From the NCBI GenBank assembly GCA_902766785.1, contig CACXEO010000003.1, positions 1 through 62,049 of the forward strand: a DNA stretch of 62,049 bases. The letters are read 5' to 3'. Within the stretch, counting starts at the first letter, position 1, and the number at the start of each line of letters is the position of its first letter. The notes beneath the pieces were generated by a model that did not search any database, was not told the origin of the DNA, and saw only the letters and a list, made by a program, of their open reading frames with translations. Of this stretch, positions 45,755 through 54,389 are shown in pieces. The position numbers were made by a program, and so were the translations under genes. The stretch comes from Oscillospiraceae bacterium (GTDB taxonomy: Bacteria; Bacillota; Clostridia; Oscillospirales; Ruminococcaceae).

Positions 45755-46774
45755 ATGGACAAACGTTTTGACGCGATCAGCCTGGGCGAAGTGATGCTCC
45801 GCCTCACGCCAATCGGCAAAGAACGGCTTTCCCGCGCAGGTGTGCTGGAGAGCAGGCCCGGCGGTTCAGAGCTCAACGTCATGGCGGGGATCGCGGCGCT
45901 GGGTCTCAAGACCGCCTTTGCGACCAAACTTCCCGTAAACGCCATCCGGGACTGTATCACAAACCAGATGCGCGCCATCGGAGTGGACGACTGCTACGTC
46001 ATCGACGATACTGCGGACGGCGCGCGGGTCGGCACCTACTATATGGAGGCCGGCGCAACTCCACGCAAACCAAGCGTGGTCTACGACCGTAAACATTCTT
46101 CTGTCACCCGGTTTAAAGCAGAAGAGCTTCCGGAAACGATTTTTACCAATACCAGGCTTTTCCACACCAGCGGCATCACCCTTGCCCTTTCGGACGAAGT
46201 CTGCGCAAACGCAACTGCTGTGATAAAGAAGTTCAAGGAAAGCGGTGCGCTGATCTCCTTTGACGTCAACTACCGCGCCAATCTTTGGAGTGAGGAAAAA
46301 GCAAAGGCCTCGATTGAGGCGGTTCTTCCTTATATTGATATTCTCTTTATCTCAGAGGAAAGCTGCCGCCGGATGTTCGGGCGGACTGGCGAGCTGGAGG
46401 ACATCCTCAAAGAGTTCGCCAAAACCTACTCTCTTAAGGTAGTTGCCACCACAAAGCGTAAAATCAACAGCCCGTCGAGCCACGACTTCTCCTCCCTGCT
46501 CTACGATGCGGCGGCAGATGCGTTTTACGCTGAGGAACCATACCGCAATATCGAGGTTGTCGACCGGATCGGCAGCGGCGACGCTTATGTATCAGGCGTG
46601 CTGTATTCCATCCTCTCCGGGCTTTCTATGCAGCAGGCAGTTGAATACGGCAACGCTATGGCGGCTATGAAAGAAACCGTCGCAGGCGACCTGCCCTGCA
46701 CCAGCCTGAAAGAAATTGACTCCATTATCGCGGCTCACCACAGCAGCGACCCGCAGAGCGAAATGAACCGGTAA
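45755..46774 (+). CDS. kdgK: 2-keto-3-deoxygluconate kinase
   Basis: Encodes 339 residues of the PfkB family: SLGEVMLRLTPIGKERL at the N terminus, GGSELNVMAGIAALG, FDVNYRANLW and the C-terminal RIGSGDAYVSG signature with the catalytic Asp. It phosphorylates KDG to KDPG, the substrate of the aldolase encoded just before. Last gene of the uronate operon, closed by a terminator. Confidence 0.93.
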   Translation: MDKRFDAISLGEVMLRLTPIGKERLSRAGVLESRPGGSELNVMAGIAALGLKTAFATKLPVNAIRDCITNQMRAIGVDDCYVIDDTADGARVGTYYMEAGATPRKPSVVYDRKHSSVTRFKAEELPETIFTNTRLFHTSGITLALSDEVCANATAVIKKFKESGALISFDVNYRANLWSEEKAKASIEAVLPYIDILFISEESCRRMFGRTGELEDILKEFAKTYSLKVVATTKRKINSPSSHDFSSLLYDAAADAFYAEEPYRNIEVVDRIGSGDAYVSGVLYSILSGLSMQQAVEYGNAMAAMKETVAGDLPCTSLKEIDSIIAAHHSSDPQSEMNR

Positions 46775-46832
46775 CGATTAATCCTATATGAAAAAGGCCA
46801 CTGCGTATGGGGCGTACTCTTAAGGACAGTAA

Positions 46833-46863
46833 AAAAGCTGTGTGGAAATTCCACACAGCTTTT
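46833..46863 (+). terminator. terminator after kdgK
   Basis: AAAAGCTGTGTGGAA and TTCCACACAGCTTTT pair with almost no loop (or with a GGAAATTCC top), followed by AATATTG. It ends the uronate operon. Confidence 0.85.
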
Positions 46864-46994
46864 AATATTGTCTCATACCGTAATCATACCGTAACAAGCA
46901 GTCCTTGACATATTGTGCTATAGCACAGTGTTATTTTTGACAAATTAAAAGTAATATTAAAGCCCTGCGGTTTTAGTGATATTTTATTCGCCAT

Positions 46995-47070
46995 TAAAAC
47001 TCGCGAAGCGAATATCACTTGGACGAAGTCCAAATATCACTGCGAAGCAATACAACTCGCTTAGGTAAAT
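46995..47070. repeat. string of GAA-loop mini-hairpins with ATATCAC spacers
   Basis: TCGC-GAA-GCGA (47001-47011), TTGGAC-GAA-GTCCAA (47019-47033) and TGC-GAA-GCA (47041-47049) follow each other, separated by ATATCAC-like spacers, then a degenerate CTCGCTTAGG copy. It resembles a dispersed palindromic repeat of Clostridia; the family name is not known to me. Confidence 0.6.
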
Positions 47071-47076
47071 AAAACT

Positions 47077-47104
47077 GGCCAAGTGTCCTTACGAGTACTT
47101 GGCC
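47077..47104. repeat. GGCCAAGT stem-loop
   Basis: GGCCAAGT (47077-47084) and ACTTGGCC (47097-47104) pair around a 12-base loop. It may be part of the same repeat block. Confidence 0.5.
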
Positions 47105-47184
47105 TATGCAGTGGCTGTTTTTTCCGTACAGCTTTTCCCTTTTTGTATTTCGGCCAACTGAAAAAGCACCGGCACTGTAAAAAC

Positions 47185-47202
47185 GCCCCGTTTAAACGGG
47201 GC
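47185..47202 (-). terminator. terminator after the ABC operon
   Basis: GCCCCGTTT and AAACGGGGC pair without a real loop; T-runs lie on both sides, so it works in both directions. It is 10 bases after the stop of the last ABC gene. Confidence 0.8.
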
Positions 47203-47211
47203 ATTTTTATT

Positions 47212-48129
47212 CTATTGTTCCGGCTGTGCCGTCTCTTCTCGGTGAGGGGCCTGGATGACAATTTTGCCGTCTTCCAGTTCTACCAAAAGCTTGTTGGTTC
47301 CGGCAGCGCCAATTTCTTCCAGGTATTCCCTTGGAATCTGCAGCCTTCCCGCGCGGTCAAGAACAGCAAGCTCTAAATGGCTTTCCTCTTCTTTAAGGGA
47401 GGAAAGATGCCCAAGTTCATCCGCATAGGAAGTTTTGCGCAGGATTTCGCTGCTGGTCCGGCCATCCCGGATAGCGACAACGCGGTCAACTTTACGGGAA
47501 AGCGCCATATCATGAGTTACAATGATAATTGTAACCCCGGTTGCCTTATTGACTTCCCGAAAAACATTCAATATTTGCTCTGATGTACGGGTATCGACCG
47601 CACCAGTCGGTTCATCGGCCAATAACAGCTTCGGCTGGTTGGCAAGCGCGATGGCAATTGCCACCCGCTGCTGCTCACCGCCCGACATTTCATGCAGCTT
47701 ATTATTTTTCCGGTGGGACAGCCCGACTGCGTCAAGCAATTCCAGCGCCCGGTTCCGGTCGGCTTTCCCGGCAAGCCGCATCGGCAATTCAATATTTTCA
47801 GTCGCCGAAAGGTAAGGAATCAGGTTCCGGGCATTGTTCTGCCAGACAAAGCCCACAGTTTTCCGTTTATACTGGATCAGATCCCGGTCGTTAAATTTGG
47901 CAAGGTTGAGACCGTCTACCATCACCGTACCGGCTGAGGGTTTGTCTAGCCCGCCCAGCATATTGAGCAGGGTGGATTTCCCGCTGCCGCTGTTGCCGAT
48001 AATCGCCGTAATCTCCCCATATTCCACGCTGAGGTCAAGTCCCTGCAGGGCGACAACCTCCGTTTCATTCGTCTTATAGATTTTAACCAGGTTTTCACAG
48101 AGGACGATTTCTTTTTGTTCAGCGCTCAT
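47212..48129 (-). CDS. ABC transporter ATPase with C-terminal AbrB-like domain
   Basis: Encodes 305 residues. The first ~225 are a LolD/MacB-type ATPase: Walker A GNSGSGKST, signature MSGGEQQRVAIA, Walker B LLLADEPTGAVD, H-loop VTHD. Residues ~252-297 (VLDRAGRLQIPREYLEEIG, then LVELEDGKIVI) look like a SpoVT/AbrB swapped-hairpin domain, an unusual addition. Start at 48129 overlaps the end of the upstream ATPase gene by 11 bases (ATGAGCGCTGA), giving coupled translation. It forms, with the second ATPase and the FtsX protein, an efflux or lipoprotein-type exporter. Confidence 0.88.
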   Translation of the reverse strand: MSAEQKEIVLCENLVKIYKTNETEVVALQGLDLSVEYGEITAIIGNSGSGKSTLLNMLGGLDKPSAGTVMVDGLNLAKFNDRDLIQYKRKTVGFVWQNNARNLIPYLSATENIELPMRLAGKADRNRALELLDAVGLSHRKNNKLHEMSGGEQQRVAIAIALANQPKLLLADEPTGAVDTRTSEQILNVFREVNKATGVTIIIVTHDMALSRKVDRVVAIRDGRTSSEILRKTSYADELGHLSSLKEEESHLELAVLDRAGRLQIPREYLEEIGAAGTNKLLVELEDGKIVIQAPHREETAQPEQ

Positions 48130-48799
48130 CGATAACCACCCCATCCTGTAAGGTATAGACCCTGTCGGCAATCTCCATCATGTTGGGGTCGTGGGTTGTC
48201 ATGACAATGGTGATCCCCTCCGTTGCAATCAGGTCTTTGAAAGCCTTCATGACATACAGTCCCATCGCGGTGTCAAGCTCGGCTGTGGGTTCATCCGCGA
48301 AGATAATTTTGGGTTTGTGAGCAATTGCCCTGGCAATTGCCACCCGCTGCTGTTCACCGCCCGACATTTCCTGAGGACGGTGGTTCACCCGTTTGGAAAG
48401 TCCGACCAGTTCAAGACTTTGCAGCGCACGCTCTTTCCGCTCTGCGGCGGAGACTCCGGCAATCCGCATACCGAATTCAACATTTTCATAAGCGGACATT
48501 GTTGCCATCAACGCTACCGACTGAAACACAAATCCAGTGTTCAGTCTGCGAAATTCATCCCGCTCGTGTTCAGATAATTTTGTGATATCTTTTTCATCAA
48601 ACCAAATCTCACCCGACGTCGGGTGGTCCAACGCCCCCAAAGAGTTGAGAAGGGTTGTTTTACCAGAACCGGAGCGGCCCCGGAGGATGGTCAGCCTGCC
48701 AGTGGGAATTTCAATCGAAACATTGTTAAGCGCATGCACAACCTCCTGCCCGGAATGATATTCCCGGCACAGGTCCTGCGTTTTCATCATGATATCCAT
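48119..48799 (-). CDS. ABC transporter ATP-binding protein (MacB/LolD-like)
   Basis: Encodes 226 residues of the MacB/LolD ATPase type: Walker A GRSGSGKTT, Q-loop FVFQSVALM, signature MSGGEQQRVAIARA, Walker B IIFADEPTAELD and H-loop TTHDPNM. Two ATPases in one operon suggest a heterodimer with the single large permease, or one per permease half. Three bases separate it from the permease gene upstream. Confidence 0.92.
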   Translation of the reverse strand: MDIMMKTQDLCREYHSGQEVVHALNNVSIEIPTGRLTILRGRSGSGKTTLLNSLGALDHPTSGEIWFDEKDITKLSEHERDEFRRLNTGFVFQSVALMATMSAYENVEFGMRIAGVSAAERKERALQSLELVGLSKRVNHRPQEMSGGEQQRVAIARAIAHKPKIIFADEPTAELDTAMGLYVMKAFKDLIATEGITIVMTTHDPNMMEIADRVYTLQDGVVIDER

Positions 48800-48802
48800 C
48801 CG

Positions 48803-51679
48803 TCAGTCCTCCCCCAGCTTCAGCGCCTGGTCCATCTTGATTTTTGAAATGATGTACCCCAGCACAACAGAACCGGCCACCAGCATGACTCCCAGGATTG
48901 CGAAGATGCGGAAATAATCCCCGGCATAAGCAACAACCTTAAAGGGCGGCACCTGTTCCGCAGCACTGTAAACCACCTGCAGAAGCGGAACAAACAGATT
49001 GCTTGCCAAAGTGCCGATCAATATACCTGCAAGGATCGCCACTCCCGAAATTAAGACCTGCTCCCAGATGATCATCCCTATCAAATTGCGTTTGGAAAGC
49101 CCCATCGCCCGCAAAATTCCAAACTGGAGGGTCCTGTTTCGAATGTTGAAAATCCAGTAGATCAGAAAACCGATCAATGTAATAGCCATTGTGATCATGA
49201 AACTTAGAGTAAGCGTACCATTAGTCCCCTGCAGCATCGGGTCGTTCTTTTTCTCAATTAGATCCTGCTGCATATTGGTAAGAGAAAAAAAGGAGATATT
49301 TTTCTCTTCAAATTCTTTATAAATATCCTCGGTAGTGGCCCCTTTCGCACGGTTCATCCAGACTTGATACGGCTGGATCAACATGCCTGAGTTCAGATAA
49401 TTCAAATTCCCAATGATAAATTTCGGTTCAGGATCCCCCGCGCTTTCTTTCTGCGGATTCAGCGTAGGCCAATAATCGACCACTCCATAAACCGTTACCT
49501 CAATTTGTTTCACCTGACCCGTCCAGGTAAGATTGACAGTATCACCTGGCTTGATTCCGCCTGATTCCGCTATGGAACGGGAAATAAAGACGGCGTTCGG
49601 CATCTCGGTCATAATGTTCAAATATTCATTGAACGGCGCTGGAAAAAGATCCCTCCTGCTCCATGTCACCTGCCCAAATTCATGGGGAATAACCCCCATC
49701 AGCTCCACTTTAGACAGAACCGACGAATTTGATGAGCCGGAAGTGATTGTAGCATTATCATCTTTGAAAACCTTGGTGGCGGTCTCAATCGTATCTAATT
49801 GGGTATACTTGGAAAAAGACGGTTCGGTATACAGAAACAGGGTCGAAGGATTGGCATTAGCGGAAGAATCTTCATTCGAAGGAACGATATTCCCCGCCGA
49901 ATCAAGATATACTTCAACCGGCTTATACGCCCAGCGGTCCTCTAATACAATATCCGCGCCGTCGCTGTATTTCACCCGGTCCTCAATAAAGGTATTGATG
50001 GTTCTGGCGGAAACACTGTTAAAAATACCGAGCGAGACCGTCATAATCAGAAAGATCATTAAAAAATGGCTGCTACGGGTTCTGGAAACTTGGATTAAAG
50101 AAGCGTAACTCCCCGGCCCCCAGCGTTTTTTACCAATCCAAAATACAAAACGGATAAACAGCGGGTAAATCCTAAGGAAAAGAAGCGCTGCCGCCAGGAT
50201 GAAAAGCGTACTGATCATAAACAACAGGGGATCCATCTGCGCGTCCCCGCCGGAGGTCCCCGCGTTCATCAACAGCTTGATGTTGTTCTGGTAGCTGAAA
50301 TACCCGTATACGGCAACCCCCATCAAGACAAAGTCCAGATAAAACTTTTTCCAGAACGGCTTATCGATATTGCGGCTTTTGGCGCGCTTGTGTTTTACAA
50401 TATTTCCGCGAGCAGCCGCCAACACCGGTATCAGCATTGTAACGATAAACGCACCGATTGCCGAAAGCGAATACAGGTAAGCGTCCGGTACCAATTCCAC
50501 CTGTACGCCTTTACGTGATACAAATTCAAGAAACCCGTTTGAGAGCCCCAGTATTTTGCAGATGGCATAACCGATAAACGGGCCGATCAACAGCGCGATG
50601 GCAGAGATCGCCGCCCCTTCCACCAGATAGCTGTTAAAAATTTGCAGGTTGCTTGCGCCACGGCTTTTTTGAACAGCGATATCATTGCTGTCATAATCAA
50701 CTATCAGCTTCGACACCATAAAAATGTATAGCAGAAGCATTAAAATAACCGGAATCTGCAAAATCCAGAGGGTGACTGAGAGCGAGTTCATCCGGGAAGA
50801 GTAACTTCCCAGAGTATCAGACAAAGGAGTAGTTACGGTGGTAGCCGAAGTAAACTGCCCCTGCTGCTCCGCTAAGACCGAACGATAAAAAGAAGCCTGC
50901 GACACCCGCATCTGGGTATAGTCAACGGCAAACCCCCAATTTGAATTCGCCGTAAGGCTTATCGTATCTTTGCTCATAAAAAGATCCTGGTACAGGCTAC
51001 TGTCTATTACCAGATTTTTTGAATAAGCGCTCTCTCCCTGGTTCCAATAAAGATCGGAGAGGTCTTTAAATTCAAAGACGCCGGTGATCTTAACTTGAAT
51101 CGGCTCCATAATAGCCGTCTCGCTGCTATAAGGGGATATAACAGCCGTGTCCCCTGTTGACAGCCCCAAATAGCCCATGGCGTTTTTGCTGACCATGGCT
51201 TCATAATAGCCGTCCTTTTTTTCCGCAGAAGGGTATGTTCCAGACACCATGGTTACATGCTCCTGCATCCCATCTGACGCCGTTATCTGGACTTCAATCG
51301 CCTTATTTTCTTGGCCCGCGAACAGGTCGGAAAGAGACTGGAACGGTACGGTATTCCAGGAATGAGAATGAGCCAAAACCGGTACGCCCAGCCTGGATAT
51401 CCATTCGTTGTTTACTGTATCCGCCACTTTTTGATATTCTGAAAGTTTTTCGACCGAGTCTTCCGCCTTTCTCAGGTTGTGAAAGACTGTGACCTGCCCA
51501 GGGTATTTATTATTTTCGACCTGGTAATTTTCAAGGTCTTTGATCAGCATCCTCTGAAAGATGCTGTTGGAGTAAATAGGCATGCTGCTGATGGTAGAAA
51601 CGGCAAGCAGTGAACCGATAATCAGGCAGAGAACCATCCACTTATTGCGCAGCATTTTCCGCAATACATGTAAAAACAA
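48803..51679 (-). CDS. FtsX-family ABC transporter permease
   Basis: Encodes 958 residues. An N-terminal transmembrane helix, a large extracellular domain (~45-310), a central membrane bundle (~310-580), a second extracellular domain (~590-820) and a C-terminal bundle (~825-940) form two FtsX units in one chain, as in large MacB-like permeases of Firmicutes. Such mechanotransmission permeases export peptides or lipoproteins or act in drug resistance, using the energy of the two ATPases. The membrane-fusion-type adaptor is encoded 13 bases upstream. Confidence 0.88.
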   Translation of the reverse strand: MFLHVLRKMLRNKWMVLCLIIGSLLAVSTISSMPIYSNSIFQRMLIKDLENYQVENNKYPGQVTVFHNLRKAEDSVEKLSEYQKVADTVNNEWISRLGVPVLAHSHSWNTVPFQSLSDLFAGQENKAIEVQITASDGMQEHVTMVSGTYPSAEKKDGYYEAMVSKNAMGYLGLSTGDTAVISPYSSETAIMEPIQVKITGVFEFKDLSDLYWNQGESAYSKNLVIDSSLYQDLFMSKDTISLTANSNWGFAVDYTQMRVSQASFYRSVLAEQQGQFTSATTVTTPLSDTLGSYSSRMNSLSVTLWILQIPVILMLLLYIFMVSKLIVDYDSNDIAVQKSRGASNLQIFNSYLVEGAAISAIALLIGPFIGYAICKILGLSNGFLEFVSRKGVQVELVPDAYLYSLSAIGAFIVTMLIPVLAAARGNIVKHKRAKSRNIDKPFWKKFYLDFVLMGVAVYGYFSYQNNIKLLMNAGTSGGDAQMDPLLFMISTLFILAAALLFLRIYPLFIRFVFWIGKKRWGPGSYASLIQVSRTRSSHFLMIFLIMTVSLGIFNSVSARTINTFIEDRVKYSDGADIVLEDRWAYKPVEVYLDSAGNIVPSNEDSSANANPSTLFLYTEPSFSKYTQLDTIETATKVFKDDNATITSGSSNSSVLSKVELMGVIPHEFGQVTWSRRDLFPAPFNEYLNIMTEMPNAVFISRSIAESGGIKPGDTVNLTWTGQVKQIEVTVYGVVDYWPTLNPQKESAGDPEPKFIIGNLNYLNSGMLIQPYQVWMNRAKGATTEDIYKEFEEKNISFFSLTNMQQDLIEKKNDPMLQGTNGTLTLSFMITMAITLIGFLIYWIFNIRNRTLQFGILRAMGLSKRNLIGMIIWEQVLISGVAILAGILIGTLASNLFVPLLQVVYSAAEQVPPFKVVAYAGDYFRIFAILGVMLVAGSVVLGYIISKIKMDQALKLGED

Positions 51680-51692
51680 ACGGCTTCCTCCC

Positions 51693-52718
51693 TTATTTAA
51701 TTACTACCTGCTCCCCAGCGTCCACACCCTTTAAAATTTCAGTCTGGCTGGAATTCATGACGCCGACCTCAACGGAACGCTCTGTAACAATTCCGTCCTG
51801 GTACACCCTGACATAATACGAACCCGAATAACCGGTTACCGCACCCTTTGGAACAATAACGGCATTCTCTTTCACCGCCGTTACAGCTTTAAAGGAAACC
51901 GTTTCCCCAACAGAAACCTCCGGCATAGCGCTCAGCGTGATTCTGACTTTGCTGTCAAAATCCGCTTTCTTTTCCTTGGGAACACTGTCCTGCGTAGCGG
52001 AAACCTTGCCTGTATACTCTTTACCGTCAATCGTCAAGGTCACATCCATTCCTAGTTTCAGCTTTTTTGCCTTACTGCCAACATACTCAAATTCCAGTCT
52101 GGAAACGTCAGCCACCTGGCAGACAGCTGTACGGCTCGAAATTGTATCGCCAATTGAAGAATCGGTCATAAAGGTGACCACCCCGTCAACCGGCGCATAA
52201 ATGGTAGCGCCGTCAATTATTTTCTTAAGCTCACTGATCTGCAATTCGATCTGATCTATCTGAAGCTGGGCAATCTGGGCGTCAAAATTTACCTTGTTTC
52301 CGTTTTTGTCGCTATCCGGCAATCCCTTTGCCAATGCGCGCTCCAGGTTGACCTTTTGAATTTTGAGGTTGATTTCAGCATTCGCGAGCTGGGCCTCAGC
52401 GTTGCCGCAATCGAGCTTTGCCAATACCTGCCCTTTTTTCACCACGGTACCCACCGAAACATCTTTTGAACGCAAAACGCCGCTCTGTTCACCAAAAGAA
52501 AGCGAATACTGGGTAGACGCTACGACAGTGCAACTGTCTGATACCTCTTCCGAAATGGTACCGGTTATCGCTTTCTCCGTTGTATATGTAACCTCTGCCG
52601 GCTTAATCAGTGGAGGATCTAGGGCAGCCTCCTCCTCAGGAAACATGGAACATCCGCTGAACAATAGTAGAACCCCTGCAAGCGCCAATACTTTTTTTAA
52701 ATATCTGCTGTAATTCAT
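51693..52718 (-). CDS. lipoprotein efflux adaptor (HlyD/RND-type)
   Basis: Encodes 341 residues. A signal peptide with lipobox FSGC puts the lipidated Cys at 23. SFGEQSGVLRSKDVSVGTVV and YAPVDGVVTFM are the two halves of a lipoyl/barrel-sandwich hybrid, with a helical hairpin between (~105-165) and beta-barrel domains after, as in MacA/HlyD adaptors. First gene of the operon adaptor-FtsX-ATPase-ATPase. In Gram-positives these adaptors form an extracellular assembly with the FtsX permease. Confidence 0.88.
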   Translation of the reverse strand: MNYSRYLKKVLALAGVLLLFSGCSMFPEEEAALDPPLIKPAEVTYTTEKAITGTISEEVSDSCTVVASTQYSLSFGEQSGVLRSKDVSVGTVVKKGQVLAKLDCGNAEAQLANAEINLKIQKVNLERALAKGLPDSDKNGNKVNFDAQIAQLQIDQIELQISELKKIIDGATIYAPVDGVVTFMTDSSIGDTISSRTAVCQVADVSRLEFEYVGSKAKKLKLGMDVTLTIDGKEYTGKVSATQDSVPKEKKADFDSKVRITLSAMPEVSVGETVSFKAVTAVKENAVIVPKGAVTGYSGSYYVRVYQDGIVTERSVEVGVMNSSQTEILKGVDAGEQVVIK

Positions 52719-52759
52719 GTTTTCACTCCCGTATCAACATATAAAAACCTTTCCATTTT

Positions 52760-52788
52760 ATTTTATTAGTATACTAGAGTGAAGTCAA
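52760..52788 (-). promoter_or_regulatory. promoter and palindrome of the efflux operon
   Basis: Minus-strand TTGACT (52783-52788), a 17-base spacer and TAAAAT (52760-52765). The spacer holds the palindrome TAGTATACTA (52767-52776), a likely operator. The regulator is not encoded nearby. Confidence 0.65.
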
Positions 52789-52845
52789 GTGAATACGCAC
52801 TTTTGCAAGATAAAAACGCAGTACTATTTTGTACAATATAACCAA

Positions 52846-52880
52846 AAAAGCGCATGGAATATAATCCACGCGCTTTTTGC
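52846..52880 (-). terminator. terminator after spoIVA
   Basis: AAAAGCGCATGG and CCACGCGCTTTT pair with one mismatch, giving a T-run on the minus strand just after the spoIVA stop. Confidence 0.75.
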
Positions 52881-52887
52881 TTTTCAC

Positions 52888-54366
52888 TCACAGAATGATA
52901 CAGATCAACCCTGTGCATCCTTCATTTATGATTCTTTCAATAGTCTCCTGCAATTTCAGCCGGGCGTCGGACGGCATTCGGTAAAGCTTGTTGTGCAGTC
53001 CGTCGTTGACCAGTTCATGCAGGGATTTCCCGAAGATATTGGAAGCCCAAATTTTTTGCGGATTTTCCTCAAAATCCTTGAGAAGGCTTTGCATCATCTC
53101 CTCCGACTGGCGCTCATTTCCAACGATAGGATTGACTTCGGTCGTAATATCGGCTCGCATCATATGGATTGAAGGAGCGCTCGCCTTGAGTTTGACGCCA
53201 AATCGCCCGCCCTGCTTGATGATTTCCGGCTCTTCCAGGCTCAGCTCATCCATGGACGGCATGACAATCCCGTAGCCGGTGGCGTTAACCTCTTCCAGCG
53301 CGTCCCTGATCTTGTCAAACTGTTTTTTCATTGCCGCCAGTTCAATCATACAGGGCATCAGCTTGGACTCGTCATCAATTTCCAACCCGGTAACTTCACC
53401 CAGGATTTTATAGAACAGGTCGTTTTTCAGCAGCACTTCAATTTTTGCCGTTCCGCTTCCCATATCCATGGAGACTACGCCCGTCTTAGAAACATACTCA
53501 CAGCCGCAGATACTGTCCGCCATCTTCGCCACACCGCTCATATGAGCCAGCCCCTGGGCCGATTCTTTGACTGCTCCGAAGACTGCCGATTTCAGCCAGT
53601 GGTCTTTTTTCAGGCTTGATACCCATTTCGGCAGATCGACCGACACTTCCTTAACCGGAAATTGCTGGAGCATTTGGGAAAGGATCGCCCGGATATCACC
53701 CTCGGACATTTCAAGACAGTTAAGCGGCATAACCGGCACGCCGTATTTTTCTGAAAGGTCGGCTGCCAACTGTCTGGCGCTTTCGCTGCCCGGATACTGG
53801 CAGTTGAGGAGGACAGTAAAGGGTTTATTGATCTCTTTAAGCTCATTGATGACCCGCTCCTCTGCCTGCTCGTACTCGTCACGCGGAATTTCGCCGATGC
53901 TTCCGTCGGTTGTCACAACCAGCCCGATGGTTGAATGCTCGGTGATGACCTTCTGGGTGCCAACCTCGGCCGCCATAATAAAGGGGACTTCCTCGTCAAA
54001 CCAGGGGGTGACAACCATTCTGGGGGCTTCATTTTCAAAATATCCCAGCGAACTCGGCACAATATATCCAACGCAGTCGATTAGCCGGACATTCAGGGAG
54101 GCTCCGCCGTCAAGCGTTACGTTTACGGCCTCTTCCGGGATAAATTTCGGTTCAGTGGTCATAATGGTACGCCCTGCCGACGACTGGGGCAGTTCATCAA
54201 CAGCCCGTTCCCTCCGGTATTCACTGTCAATGTTCGGGATTACCAGCGTTTCCATAAAACGCTTGATAAAGGTGGATTTTCCGGTTCTGACCGGACCGAC
54301 AACTCCCAGATAGATGTTGCCGTCGGTCCGCTTGGCAATATCGCTGTAAATGCTTTTGGTTTCCAT
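52888..54366 (-). CDS. spoIVA: stage IV sporulation protein A
   Basis: Encodes 492 residues, the normal length. Walker A GPVRTGKST lies at 24-32, and the N-terminal YSDIAKRTDGNIYLGVVGPV and C-terminal INEGCTGLICIIL match SpoIVA. This ATPase polymerises on the forespore and is the base of the spore coat. It shows that the organism belongs to an endospore-forming lineage. The SPOCS-LysM gene sits directly upstream on the same strand. Confidence 0.97.
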   Translation of the reverse strand: METKSIYSDIAKRTDGNIYLGVVGPVRTGKSTFIKRFMETLVIPNIDSEYRRERAVDELPQSSAGRTIMTTEPKFIPEEAVNVTLDGGASLNVRLIDCVGYIVPSSLGYFENEAPRMVVTPWFDEEVPFIMAAEVGTQKVITEHSTIGLVVTTDGSIGEIPRDEYEQAEERVINELKEINKPFTVLLNCQYPGSESARQLAADLSEKYGVPVMPLNCLEMSEGDIRAILSQMLQQFPVKEVSVDLPKWVSSLKKDHWLKSAVFGAVKESAQGLAHMSGVAKMADSICGCEYVSKTGVVSMDMGSGTAKIEVLLKNDLFYKILGEVTGLEIDDESKLMPCMIELAAMKKQFDKIRDALEEVNATGYGIVMPSMDELSLEEPEIIKQGGRFGVKLKASAPSIHMMRADITTEVNPIVGNERQSEEMMQSLLKDFEENPQKIWASNIFGKSLHELVNDGLHNKLYRMPSDARLKLQETIERIINEGCTGLICIIL

Positions 54367-54389
54367 AAATACGCCTGCCCTCCTGTATG

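Larger units (their letters stand above)
46775..47211. other. 437-base intergenic with terminators and a hairpin string
   Basis: Contains, in order, the kdgK terminator, an AT-rich stretch, a string of short GAA-loop hairpins (46995-47070), a GGCCAAGT stem-loop (47077-47104) and the terminator of the ABC operon (47185-47202). No coding frame is convincing. Confidence 0.6.
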
